Shown here in pieces: positions 1 to 5,966 of a DNA stretch of 16,756 bases. Under the pieces are notes generated by a model. The model was not told the origin of the DNA and ran no database searches. It saw only the letters and a program-made list of their open reading frames with translations. The position numbers and the translations under genes were made by a program. The stretch comes from Bog-756 sp036513075 (GTDB taxonomy: Bacteria > Actinomycetota > Acidimicrobiia > Acidimicrobiales > RAAP-2), in contig DATBZS010000020.1 in NCBI GenBank assembly GCA_036513075.1, positions 1 to 16,756 on the forward strand, read 5' to 3'. Position 1 is the stretch's first letter. Every line of letters starts with the position of its first letter.

Positions 1-1
1 C

Positions 2-490
2 GACGACCTGATCATGGAGATGGTCTCGACCCGCCTGGAGGAGAGCGACACCAAGGACCGAGGCTTCATCCTCGACGGCTGCCCCCGCACCGTGGCCCAG
101 GCCCGGATGCTGGCCGACTGGATGGCCCCGTTCGACCTCGACCTGGTGATCGACATCGAGGTCCCGACCAGCCAGGTCCTTCGCCGTCTGGCCTCGCGCC
201 GGGTCTGCGTCGACTGCGGTGCCAATTACTCGCTGGCGTCGCGGCCGATCATCAACTGGACGTGTGACGTCTGCGGCGGCGAGGTCGTCCAGCGCGAGGA
301 CGACACCGAAGAGGCCATCTCCCGGCGCCTCGAGATCTATGAGATCCAGACCGCCCCTCTGATCGACTGGTACCTGGAGCGGGGTCAACTCGCCCAGGTG
401 TCCGGCACCGGGTCGCCCGAGTCGGTGACCAAGCGGATCGTCCGGGCCATCGAGGACCGACGCAACCGCAAGGGCGGACGGTTCACGTGA
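2..490 (+). CDS. adk: Adenylate kinase, C-terminal part (5' truncated by window edge)
   Basis: Adenylate kinase interconverts ATP + AMP and 2 ADP in the cytoplasm. The reading frame is open from the first complete codon at position 2, so the P-loop N-terminus lies outside the window; 162 residues are visible. Fragment residues 25-30 read DGCPRT, the AMP-binding DGFPRT motif with Phe replaced by Cys. The LID domain carries four cysteines (69, 72, 88, 91) as CVDC and CDVC, the zinc-binding LID typical of Gram-positive enzymes. Conserved arginines follow in REDDTEEAISRRL (98-110). The stop is TGA at 488. It precedes map, the usual end of the secY-adk-map-infA order of bacterial ribosomal operons. 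The identity is secure; only the missing 5' end is unknown. Confidence 0.96.
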   Translation, partial: DDLIMEMVSTRLEESDTKDRGFILDGCPRTVAQARMLADWMAPFDLDLVIDIEVPTSQVLRRLASRRVCVDCGANYSLASRPIINWTCDVCGGEVVQREDDTEEAISRRLEIYEIQTAPLIDWYLERGQLAQVSGTGSPESVTKRIVRAIEDRRNRKGGRFT

Positions 491-499
491 CCCGCCCCC

Positions 500-505
500 T
501 ACGAT
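500..505 (+). promoter_or_regulatory. Putative -10 box between adk and map
   Basis: TACGAT fits the actinobacterial TAnnnT -10 consensus. An ATG lies 7 nt downstream at 513, the spacing expected when transcription begins on or next to the start codon (leaderless mRNA). I see no convincing -35. The same arrangement recurs before several other genes in this window, which is the main support. Confidence 0.45.
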
Positions 506-512
506 GACGGGC

Positions 513-569
513 ATGACCGACGCCGTACCGGCCCAGTCCCGTCGCTCCCTCCCGGAGTGCAGCCGATGA
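513..569 (+). CDS. Possible 18-codon leader ORF overlapping map start
   Basis: An ATG seven bases after the TACGAT box opens an 18-codon frame reading MTDAVPAQSRRSLPECSR. Its TGA stop (567-569) overlaps the ATG at 566 in an ATGA arrangement, the classic geometry for translational coupling. No Shine-Dalgarno site is present, which is consistent with a leaderless start. I recognise no peptide family. It may only serve to deliver ribosomes to map, or it may be chance, since a short open frame is easy to obtain in high-GC DNA. The box, spacing and exact stop/start overlap together are what raise it above noise. Confidence 0.3.
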   Translation: MTDAVPAQSRRSLPECSR

Positions 570-1309
570 GGCGCAATGCCGACGAGTTGGCCAAGATGCG
601 CAAGGCCGGTCGGGTCGTGGCCGAGATCCACGAGGCCACCCGGGCCGTCATCAAGCCGGGGGTCACCACCTTCGACATCGACACCGCGGCCCGCGAGGTC
701 CTGGAGAAGCGGGGGGCGGGCTCCAACTTCCTCGGGTATCACGGGTTCCCGGCGGTGGTGTGTACGTCGCCGAACTCCATGATCGTCCACGGCATCCCGT
801 CAAAGAAGGTGGTGCTGGTCGAGGGAGACATCATCTCGGTCGACTGCGGGGCCATCATCGAGGGGTACCACGGAGACGCCGCCTACACCGCTCCGGTGGG
901 GGAGGTCTCGGCCGAGGCCACCCGCCTGATGGAGGTGACCAAGGCCAGCCTGTACGCCGGCATCGACCAGCTGACGGAGGGCAACCGCCTCCACGAAGTC
1001 GGACGGGCCGTCCAGGCCGTGGCCGAGGCCGCCGGGTTCTCGGTGGTGCGGGAGTACGTCGGCCACGCCATCGGCACGGCCATGCACGAAGAGCCCCAGG
1101 TGCCCAACTACTGGCCCGGCACCCCGGGGCCCACCCTGAAGGAGGGGATGGTCTTCGCGGTCGAGCCGATGGTGAACGCCGGCGGGACGGGGACGCTGCT
1201 GCTCGACGACGGCTGGAGCGTGGTGACCTCGGACGGGCGGCTGTCCGCCCACTTCGAGCACACCATCGCGGTGACCGACGACGGACCGGAGATCTTCACG
1301 GTCCTCTAG
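566..1309 (+). CDS. map: Methionine aminopeptidase, type I
   Basis: Cytoplasmic metalloprotease that removes the initiator methionine from nascent proteins. From the ATG at 566 it has 247 residues, close to the usual length of short type I enzymes without an N-terminal extension. In this numbering the pita-bread fold ligands are all present: Asp93 (SVDCGA), Asp104 (HGDAA), His167 (VGHAIG), Glu200 (AVEPM) and Glu231 (FEHT). His76 (VHGIP) and His174 (MHEEP) are the substrate-side histidines. An in-frame GTG at 557 would add three residues; I prefer 566 because it overlaps the stop of the small upstream ORF and gives the usual N-terminus. It follows adk, as in most ribosomal operons, but a 75-bp gap with its own -10 box suggests separate control. 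Confidence 0.95.
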   Translation: MRRNADELAKMRKAGRVVAEIHEATRAVIKPGVTTFDIDTAAREVLEKRGAGSNFLGYHGFPAVVCTSPNSMIVHGIPSKKVVLVEGDIISVDCGAIIEGYHGDAAYTAPVGEVSAEATRLMEVTKASLYAGIDQLTEGNRLHEVGRAVQAVAEAAGFSVVREYVGHAIGTAMHEEPQVPNYWPGTPGPTLKEGMVFAVEPMVNAGGTGTLLLDDGWSVVTSDGRLSAHFEHTIAVTDDGPEIFTVL

Positions 1310-1325
1310 GCCCCTGACCTGGGCG

Positions 1326-1346
1326 TTCGCACATCGAGGGTGCGAA
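1326..1346 (+). terminator. Stem-loop after map, possible terminator
   Basis: Perfect 7-bp inverted repeat TTCGCAC / GTGCGAA around a 7-nt loop (1333-1339), starting 17 bp after the map stop. There is no T-tract, so it is not a standard intrinsic terminator; actinobacterial terminators often lack one. It could instead be a protein-binding site near the infA promoter. Confidence 0.35.
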
Positions 1347-1368
1347 ATGGCAGGTCGGAGGGGTCGGA

Positions 1369-1397
1369 CTGGCAATTTGCCACCGAAGGGCTAGACT
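1369..1397 (+). promoter_or_regulatory. Putative infA-operon promoter with internal palindrome
   Basis: A good -10 box, TAGACT, lies at 1392-1397. The region at -35 distance (1369-1374, CTGGCA) matches the consensus only weakly. Between them sits a perfect odd-centred palindrome at 1370-1382: TGGCAA, one central T, TTGCCA. It is AT-rich compared with its surroundings and occupies the spacer, where a bound protein would block RNA polymerase. I infer a promoter driving infA through truA; the operator role is a guess. Confidence 0.5.
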
Positions 1398-1569
1398 GTC
1401 CTTTCGGCTGGCCACGGGTGTGTGGTGGCGTGCCGATCCCGCTCAGGTGGCGCAGCATGTGCGTGCCCCCGACCGCGGATGCGTCCGGACGACGATCTTC
1501 GTGGTCCACGACGCACGCCGACCCCCGGGCCGACGACTGACGAGAACGACAGAGTAGTAGGAGATTCAC
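1398..1569 (+). other. Long infA leader region
   Basis: About 165 nt separate the predicted transcription start from infA. Visible elements are a 10-bp palindrome CGTCCGGACG near 1480, a 13-bp odd-centred palindrome at 1499-1511 (TCGTGG, T, CCACGA), and AGGAG at 1559-1563 just before the start. A 27-codon ATG frame (1457-1540) has no ribosome-binding site and I do not count it as a gene. I recognise no known riboswitch or ribosomal-protein leader. Confidence 0.35.
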
Positions 1570-1794
1570 CTGCCCAAGCCCAAGGAAGATGCCATCGTGC
1601 TGGAGGGGACGGTCGTCGAGCCGCTTCCGAACGCCATGTTCCGCGTGGAGCTCGAGAACGGCCACAACGTACTGGCTCACAGCTCCGGCAAAATGCGGAT
1701 GCACCGCATTCGCATCCTCCCCGGAGACAAGGTGCAGGTGGAGATCACCCCCTACGACCTGGCCCGCGGGCGGATCACCTACCGCTACAAGTAG
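1570..1794 (+). CDS. infA: Translation initiation factor IF-1, apparent CTG start
   Basis: IF-1 binds the A-site region of the 30S subunit during initiation and works with IF-2 and IF-3. The 74-residue product covers the whole single OB-fold: PKPKEDAIVLEGTVVE at the N-terminus, then MFRVELENGH, AHSSGKMRMHRIRI (usually AHISGKMRM with YIRI), and GRITYRYK at the end. The conserved PKPKEDA stretch begins directly after CTG at 1570. AGGAG (1559-1563) stands 6 nt upstream of that CTG, and the frame is closed by TAG at 1558 with no ATG, GTG or TTG between. The only other candidate is ATT at 1564, which is too close to the ribosome-binding site. The first in-frame GTG (1597) would cut off the conserved N-terminus. 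It heads the infA-rpmJ-rpsM-rpsK-rpsD-rpoA-rplQ order. Confidence 0.93.
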   Translation: MPKPKEDAIVLEGTVVEPLPNAMFRVELENGHNVLAHSSGKMRMHRIRILPGDKVQVEITPYDLARGRITYRYK

Positions 1795-1890
1795 GCCTGA
1801 CCGGTTTCCGCCCGCCCGGGTGGTGGCGGGAGCAGCAAGCAGTCACCCGGAGGACCCGTCGGTCCACCGGTACGAGACAAGGACGACAAC

Positions 1891-2004
1891 GTGAAGGTTC
1901 GACCCAGCGTCAAGCCGATGTGTGAGAAGTGCAAAGTGATCCGCCGGCACCGGCGGGTCATCGTCATCTGCGACAACCCCCGCCATAAGCAGCGGCAGGG
2001 TTGA
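1891..2004 (+). CDS. rpmJ: 50S ribosomal protein L36 (bL36), zinc-ribbon form
   Basis: A 37-residue basic protein of the large ribosomal subunit, the usual length for the family. It begins MKVRPSVKPMCEKC and ends in RHKQRQG. The zinc ribbon is intact with Cys11, Cys14, Cys27 and His32, so this is the C+ (zinc-dependent) type rather than the zinc-free paralogue that many actinobacteria keep under Zur control. The start is GTG at 1891, with AAGGA at 1879-1883 seven bases upstream. It sits between infA and rpsM, its normal place. Confidence 0.95.
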   Translation: MKVRPSVKPMCEKCKVIRRHRRVIVICDNPRHKQRQG

Positions 2005-2040
2005 CGCCGACCGGCACCGAGTAGAGAGAAAGAAGAACAC

Positions 2041-2418
2041 GTGGCCCGTATCTCCGGCGTGGACATCCCCCGCGAAAAGCGGTTGGAGATCTCCCTGACC
2101 TACATCTTCGGCATCGGCCGGACGACCGCGCAGAAGGTCTGTGCGGCCACCGAGACGAGCCCCGACACCCGTGTCCGGGACCTGACCGACGAAGAGGTCA
2201 CCCGACTCCGCAACTACATCGACGCCAACCTGCAGGTCGAGGGCGACCTGCGCCGTGATATCTCCCAGGACATCAAGCGGAAGATGGAGATCGGCTGCTA
2301 CCAGGGCATCCGTCACCGCAAGGGCCTGCCGGTCCACGGCCAGCGCACCCACACCAACGCCCGTACCCGCAAGGGCCCGAAGAAGACCGTCGCCGGTAAG
2401 AAGAAGGTACGCAAGTAA
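2041..2418 (+). CDS. rpsM: 30S ribosomal protein S13 (uS13)
   Basis: Small-subunit head protein that contacts 16S rRNA and forms intersubunit bridges with 23S rRNA and L5. The 125-residue product starts MARISGVDIPREKRLEISLTY, contains the FGIGRTTAQKV helix-hairpin-helix type segment, and ends in the basic tail with RTHTNARTRKGPKKT that reaches toward the P-site tRNA. The GTG start at 2041 is preceded by a purine-rich but imperfect ribosome-binding site (GAAAGAAG). Its TAA stop overlaps the rpsK ATG (TAATG), indicating coupled translation. Confidence 0.97.
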   Translation: MARISGVDIPREKRLEISLTYIFGIGRTTAQKVCAATETSPDTRVRDLTDEEVTRLRNYIDANLQVEGDLRRDISQDIKRKMEIGCYQGIRHRKGLPVHGQRTHTNARTRKGPKKTVAGKKKVRK

Positions 2419-2822
2419 TGGCCAAGGCAACCAAGCCAGGGGCGGCACGCCGACCCCGCAAGCGCGAACGGAAGAACATCACCTTCGGCGTCGCCCACAT
2501 CAAGAGCTCGTTCAACAACACGATCATCTCCATCGCCGACCCCGAGGGCAACGTCCTCGCCTGGGCATCGGCCGGAAACGTCGGCTTCAAAGGCTCCCGC
2601 AAGTCCACCCCGTTCGCCGCCCAGCTGGCCGCCGAGCAGTGCGCCAAGCGGGCCATGGAGCACGGTGTGCGCCGGGTCGATGTGCTCGTCCGCGGCCCGG
2701 GCTCAGGTCGTGAGACCGCCATCCGTTCACTCGCCGCCGCCGGCATCGAGGTCGCCGGCATCAAGGACGTCACCCCCATCCCACACAACGGCTGCCGCCC
2801 CAAGAAGCGGCGGCGGGTGTAG
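2418..2822 (+). CDS. rpsK: 30S ribosomal protein S11 (uS11)
   Basis: Small-subunit platform protein that binds the central domain and 3' end of 16S rRNA near the E site. The 134-residue product has a basic N-terminus (MAKATKPGAARRPRKRERKN), the core signatures AHIKSSFNNTIISIAD and WASAGNVGFKGSRKSTPFAAQ, RGPGSGRE (residues about 92-99), and the conserved end VTPIPHNGCRPKKRRRV. The ATG overlaps the rpsM stop by one base, with GAAGG inside the end of rpsM as the likely ribosome-binding site. Codon use matches its neighbours. Confidence 0.97.
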   Translation: MAKATKPGAARRPRKRERKNITFGVAHIKSSFNNTIISIADPEGNVLAWASAGNVGFKGSRKSTPFAAQLAAEQCAKRAMEHGVRRVDVLVRGPGSGRETAIRSLAAAGIEVAGIKDVTPIPHNGCRPKKRRRV

Positions 2823-2852
2823 GGACGGGTACGAAGGGAACTAGGGAATTCA

Positions 2853-3500
2853 ATGGCTCGATACACCGGACCCGTCTGCAGGCTCTGCCGCCGGGAGCGC
2901 ACCAAGCTCTTCTTGAAGGGCGAGCGCTGCTACTCGATGAAGTGCCCCGTCTCCGAGGCGGTCACCGACCGTCACAGCCGCGCCTACCCGCCCGGCGAGC
3001 ACGGGCGCGACCGCATGCGGCAGGGGTCGGAGTACCTCGGCCAGTTGCGCGAGAAGCAGAAGGCCCGCCGCATCTACGGACTGCTCGAGAAGCAGTTCCA
3101 CAACCTCTACGTGGAGGCCAGCCGGGCACCGGGCATCACCGGTGAGAACCTGCTGGTCATGCTTGAGCTCCGGCTCGACAACGTTGCCTTCCGGGCCGGG
3201 TGGGGCGCCAGCCGCTCCCAGGCCCGCCAGTTCGTGCGCCACGGCCATGTCCTGGTGAACGGCAAGCGGGTCACCATCCCCAGCTACCGGTTGCGCCAGG
3301 GCGACACCGTGGCCCTCAAGCCGGCTTCGCGGGAGCTCTTCCACGTCCGCCGCAACATGGACACCCTCGACCGTCAGCTGCCGCCGTGGCTCGAGACGGT
3401 GGGGGACCGCTTCGAAGTCAAGGTGTTCTCGTTGCCACTGCGCGAGCACATCGACGAGCCGGTCCAGGAGCAGCTCATCGTGGAGCTCTACTCCAAGTAG
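2853..3500 (+). CDS. rpsD: 30S ribosomal protein S4 (uS4), zinc-binding C+ form
   Basis: Primary 16S rRNA-binding protein that nucleates assembly of the 30S body; in some bacteria it also represses its own operon and acts in antitermination. The 215-residue product begins MARYTGPVCRLCRRE and carries four cysteines (9, 12, 26, 31), a zinc knuckle of the C+ class. Mycobacterial S4, as I recall it, has lost this knuckle, so this one is the ancestral form. The RNA-binding S4 domain spans roughly residues 105-170, with LDNVAFRAGWGASRSQARQFVRHGHVLVNG. The protein ends in EQLIVELYSK, the usual terminus. AGGG at 2843-2846 lies six bases before ATG. Confidence 0.97.
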   Translation: MARYTGPVCRLCRRERTKLFLKGERCYSMKCPVSEAVTDRHSRAYPPGEHGRDRMRQGSEYLGQLREKQKARRIYGLLEKQFHNLYVEASRAPGITGENLLVMLELRLDNVAFRAGWGASRSQARQFVRHGHVLVNGKRVTIPSYRLRQGDTVALKPASRELFHVRRNMDTLDRQLPPWLETVGDRFEVKVFSLPLREHIDEPVQEQLIVELYSK

Positions 3501-3590
3501 CCGGACCGGCCACGCCGACCCAACCACCGATCCACCGAGACACCGACCCAGACCAAACCTGCGCACCACCTGCCGAGGAGTCACACACGC
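3501..3590 (+). other. C-rich, G-poor spacer between rpsD and rpoA
   Basis: Ninety bases without a gene. Much of 3516-3570 is made of C and A with few G or T, so the RNA should be nearly unstructured. GAGGAG at 3575-3580 is the rpoA ribosome-binding site, ten bases before ATG. I see no -10 box and no hairpin. The composition resembles a Rho-loading bubble, but that reading is only suggestive. Confidence 0.35.
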
Positions 3591-4529
3591 ATGCTCATCA
3601 TCCAGCGACCCACCGTCGAAGCAATCGGCGAAGAAGAGGACAACCGCCAGAAGTTCGCGGTCGGCCCGCTCGACCCGGGCTTCGGCCACACACTCGGCAA
3701 CTCGCTGAGACGGACGCTGCTGTCGTCCATCCCGGGTGCCGCCGTGACCCAGGTCCGCTTCGACGAGGCCCTCCACGAGTTCACGACCCTGCCGGGCGTG
3801 AAGGAGGACGTGACCGACATCATCCTCAACTTGAAGGACCTGCTGTTCAAGGTGCACGCCGACGAGCCGGTGACCATCCGCCTAGACAAGCGGGGCCCGG
3901 GTGCCGTCACCGCCGGCGACATCCAGCTCACCTCGGACGTCGAGGTCCTGAGCCCGGACCAGCACATCGCCTCGCTCAACACCAAGGGCCACATCGCCGT
4001 CGACCTCACCGTCGAGCGCGGCCGGGGCTACCTGTCGGCCGACAAGAACAAGGGAACCGGTGCCATCGGGGTCATCCCGATCGACGCCATCTTCTCGCCC
4101 GTGCGCCGGGTGGCGTTCACCGTCGAGCCCGTGCGCGTCGAGCAGTCCACCGACTTCGACCGCCTGGTCATCGAGATCGAGACCGACGGCTCCCTCAACC
4201 CCCGTGAGGCCCTGGCCTCGGCGGGCGACACCCTGCGGACCCTCGTCGGCCTGGTGGCCGACCTCGAGGACGAGCCCCAGGGACTCGAGCTGAGCACGAC
4301 CGGCCCGCAGTCCTCGGCCTCGCCCGACCTCGACCTGCGCATCGAGGATCTCGACCTCACCGAGCGTCCCCGCAACTGTCTCAAGCGGGCGCAGATCAAC
4401 ACCATCGGCGAGCTGGTCGACCGCACCCTCGACGATCTCCTCAACATCACCAACTTCGGGCAGAAGTCGCTCGACGAGGTGCTCCAGAAGCTCGACGAGC
4501 GGGGCCTGGCCCTGCGTGTCAAGGACTGA
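3591..4529 (+). CDS. rpoA: DNA-directed RNA polymerase subunit alpha
   Basis: The alpha dimer is the assembly platform of RNA polymerase, and its C-terminal domain contacts UP elements and activators. The 312-residue protein is of normal length for the family. The N-terminal domain shows FGHTLGNSLRRTLLSSIPG (residues 31-49, dimer and beta contacts) and GVKEDVTDIILNLK (69-82). An acidic, Ser/Pro-rich linker lies at about 225-250. The C-terminal domain follows with ERPRNCLKRAQINTIGEL (258-275) and NFGQKSLDEV (288-297); Arg259, Asn262 and Lys265 align with the E. coli DNA-contacting residues Arg265, Asn268 and Lys271. The rplQ gene begins nine bases after the stop. Confidence 0.98.
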   Translation: MLIIQRPTVEAIGEEEDNRQKFAVGPLDPGFGHTLGNSLRRTLLSSIPGAAVTQVRFDEALHEFTTLPGVKEDVTDIILNLKDLLFKVHADEPVTIRLDKRGPGAVTAGDIQLTSDVEVLSPDQHIASLNTKGHIAVDLTVERGRGYLSADKNKGTGAIGVIPIDAIFSPVRRVAFTVEPVRVEQSTDFDRLVIEIETDGSLNPREALASAGDTLRTLVGLVADLEDEPQGLELSTTGPQSSASPDLDLRIEDLDLTERPRNCLKRAQINTIGELVDRTLDDLLNITNFGQKSLDEVLQKLDERGLALRVKD

Positions 4530-4538
4530 GGTCCACCC

Positions 4539-4892
4539 ATGCTCGGAACACCCAAGAAGGGCCGCCGATTCGGCGGTGGCGCCGCCCACCAGAAGGCGAT
4601 GATGGGCAACCTCGTCGCGTCGCTCATCGCTGCCGAGTACCTGGTCACCACCGAGGCCAAGGCCAAGGCGCTGCGTCCGGTGGCCGAGAAGGTGATCACT
4701 GCCGCCGCCAAGGGCGGTGTGGCCCGTCAGCGCCACGTCGTCGCCTTCATCCGTGACAAGGACATGGCCAACAAGCTCTTCGCCGAGATCGGCCCCCGTT
4801 ATGCGGAGCGCCCGGGTGGCTACACCCGCATTCTCAAGTTGGGCAACCGTCAGGGCGACAACGCCCCGATGGCTCGCATCGAACTGGTGTGA
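4539..4892 (+). CDS. rplQ: 50S ribosomal protein L17 (bL17)
   Basis: Large-subunit protein near the peptide exit tunnel. The 117 residues are near the usual core length of about 120 and lack the long acidic or alanine-rich tail seen in some actinobacteria. Signatures are MLGTPKKGRRFGGGAAHQKAM at the N-terminus (normally LGR or GR plus SAHR; the motif here is a variant), LVTTEAKAKALRPVAEKVIT, GGYTRILKLGNRQGDNAPMARIELV at the end. GAGG lies just before the ATG, 9 bp after rpoA. Its stop overlaps the truA GTG (GTGTGA), so the two are likely co-translated. Confidence 0.96.
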   Translation: MLGTPKKGRRFGGGAAHQKAMMGNLVASLIAAEYLVTTEAKAKALRPVAEKVITAAAKGGVARQRHVVAFIRDKDMANKLFAEIGPRYAERPGGYTRILKLGNRQGDNAPMARIELV

Positions 4893-5779
4893 GCACGCCC
4901 CCCGATCCCGGGGGGAGCGACCGAGGAACCGTCCGGTGGCGCCTGCGGGTTGCCTATGACGGCACCGGCTTCCACGGATTTGCCGCGCAGGAGGGGCAGT
5001 CCACCGTGGCCGGCACGCTGTCCGCCGCGCTGTCCCGAGTAGCCCGCACCCCGGTCGTCCTGACGTGTGCTGGCCGCACCGACACCGGGGTGCACGCCCT
5101 CGACCAGGTCGTCCACTTTGACGTACCCGGCGAACAGTCCGACGCCTTGGAGCCGTCCGCCCTGGTCAAGTCGTGCAACAGCCAGACCGGGCCCGCCATC
5201 GTGGTCCGCTCGGCGGAGATCGCCCCCGAAGGCTTCGACGCCCGGCACTCGGCAACCGCCCGTCGTTACCGCTACCTGGTGGTCAACGCCCCGGTGGCCG
5301 ATCCGCTCCTGGCCGGGCTCACCTGGCATGTGGCCGAGCCCCTCGAGCTGCGGGCCATGGCCGCGGCGGCCGACGCGCTCCTCGGCGAGCACGATTTCCG
5401 GGCCTTCTGCCGCCGGGTACCCGGCACGACGCCTGACGACCCGATCACCCGACGGGTCCTCGACGCCCGCTGGACCAGGCTGGACGGCCGCCCGACCGCG
5501 GCCCGCTCGGCCGGGACCTCGGACATCGGTGCCGACGAGCGGGGTGTGATCGCGGGTGCCTCGCTGGCCCCGGTGGTGGGGGACCTGCTGGCCTTCGAGA
5601 TCGAGGCCAACGCCTTCTGTCACCAGATGGTGCGCTCGCTGGTCGGGACCCTGGTCGAGGTGGGCCGGGGCCGCAAGCGCCCCTCGGACATCCTCCACAT
5701 CCTCCGCTCGGCCGATCGGGCCCAGGCAGGCCAACCCGCCCCGCCCCAGGGCCTCACCCTGATGGCTGTCCGTTACTGA
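4889..5779 (+). CDS. truA: tRNA pseudouridine(38-40) synthase TruA
   Basis: TruA converts uridines 38-40 in the tRNA anticodon arm to pseudouridine. The 296-residue protein has VAYDGTGFHGFAAQ (21-34) and AGRTDTGVHA (61-70), in which Asp65 is the catalytic aspartate, then RYRYLVVN (126-133), HDFRAFCR (168-175) and FEIEANAFCHQMVRSLVGTLVEVGRG (236-261). Between the strand ending at about 197 and GDLLAFEIEA (231) there is an extra stretch of roughly 30 residues rich in Ala, Gly and Arg that many TruA proteins lack. The GTG start overlaps the rplQ stop. TruA after rplQ is the common actinobacterial order. Confidence 0.96.
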   Translation: MSTPPDPGGSDRGTVRWRLRVAYDGTGFHGFAAQEGQSTVAGTLSAALSRVARTPVVLTCAGRTDTGVHALDQVVHFDVPGEQSDALEPSALVKSCNSQTGPAIVVRSAEIAPEGFDARHSATARRYRYLVVNAPVADPLLAGLTWHVAEPLELRAMAAAADALLGEHDFRAFCRRVPGTTPDDPITRRVLDARWTRLDGRPTAARSAGTSDIGADERGVIAGASLAPVVGDLLAFEIEANAFCHQMVRSLVGTLVEVGRGRKRPSDILHILRSADRAQAGQPAPPQGLTLMAVRY

Positions 5780-5812
5780 CCACCCGCCCTACCCGGCCAC
5801 TGCCTCCGCGGC

Positions 5813-5842
5813 TTGCCCGCCGGCCCCCATCCGACCTAGTGT
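5813..5842 (+). promoter_or_regulatory. Putative rplM-rpsI promoter
   Basis: TTGCCC (5813-5818) and TAGTGT (5837-5842) are separated by 18 bp, a good sigma-A-like pair. It lies in the truA-rplM gap and would give an mRNA leader of about 115 nt before rplM. Confidence 0.6.
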
Positions 5843-5864
5843 GGGAGGTCGCCGGGTCGGGCCC

Positions 5865-5901
5865 CGGCCGTTGGAGAGCGGGTTCCCGCCCCCACCGGCC
5901 G
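5865..5901 (+). promoter_or_regulatory. Hairpin in the rplM mRNA leader
   Basis: CGGCCG (5865-5870) pairs with CGGCCG (5896-5901). After a T/C mismatch, TGG (5872-5874) pairs with CCA (5892-5894). An inner stem GCGG/CCGC (5878-5881, 5886-5889) closes a GTTC loop. It lies between the predicted promoter and the rplM start. Ribosomal-protein leaders often fold for autoregulation, but GC-rich DNA forms such hairpins by chance, so the function is open. Confidence 0.3.
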
Positions 5902-5966
5902 CCCACTCCCGAGGCCCCGCACCAGCAGGTGCCCGGACACCCGACACCACCGAACAAGGAACTCCG

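Noticed and set aside
1377..1382. TTGCCA as the -35 box of the infA promoter
   Set aside because: It is only nine bases before TAGACT, far too close; it is better read as the right arm of the 13-bp palindrome.
1340..1540. 66-codon open frame between map and infA, and its 27-codon ATG-initiated tail (1457-1540)
   Set aside because: No ribosome-binding site, no recognisable motif, and it lies across the predicted promoter and leader.
2850..3857. 335-codon open frame on the minus strand opposite rpsD and rpoA
   Set aside because: Antisense shadow of two certain genes; long spurious frames are expected in high-GC DNA and its residues show no family motif.
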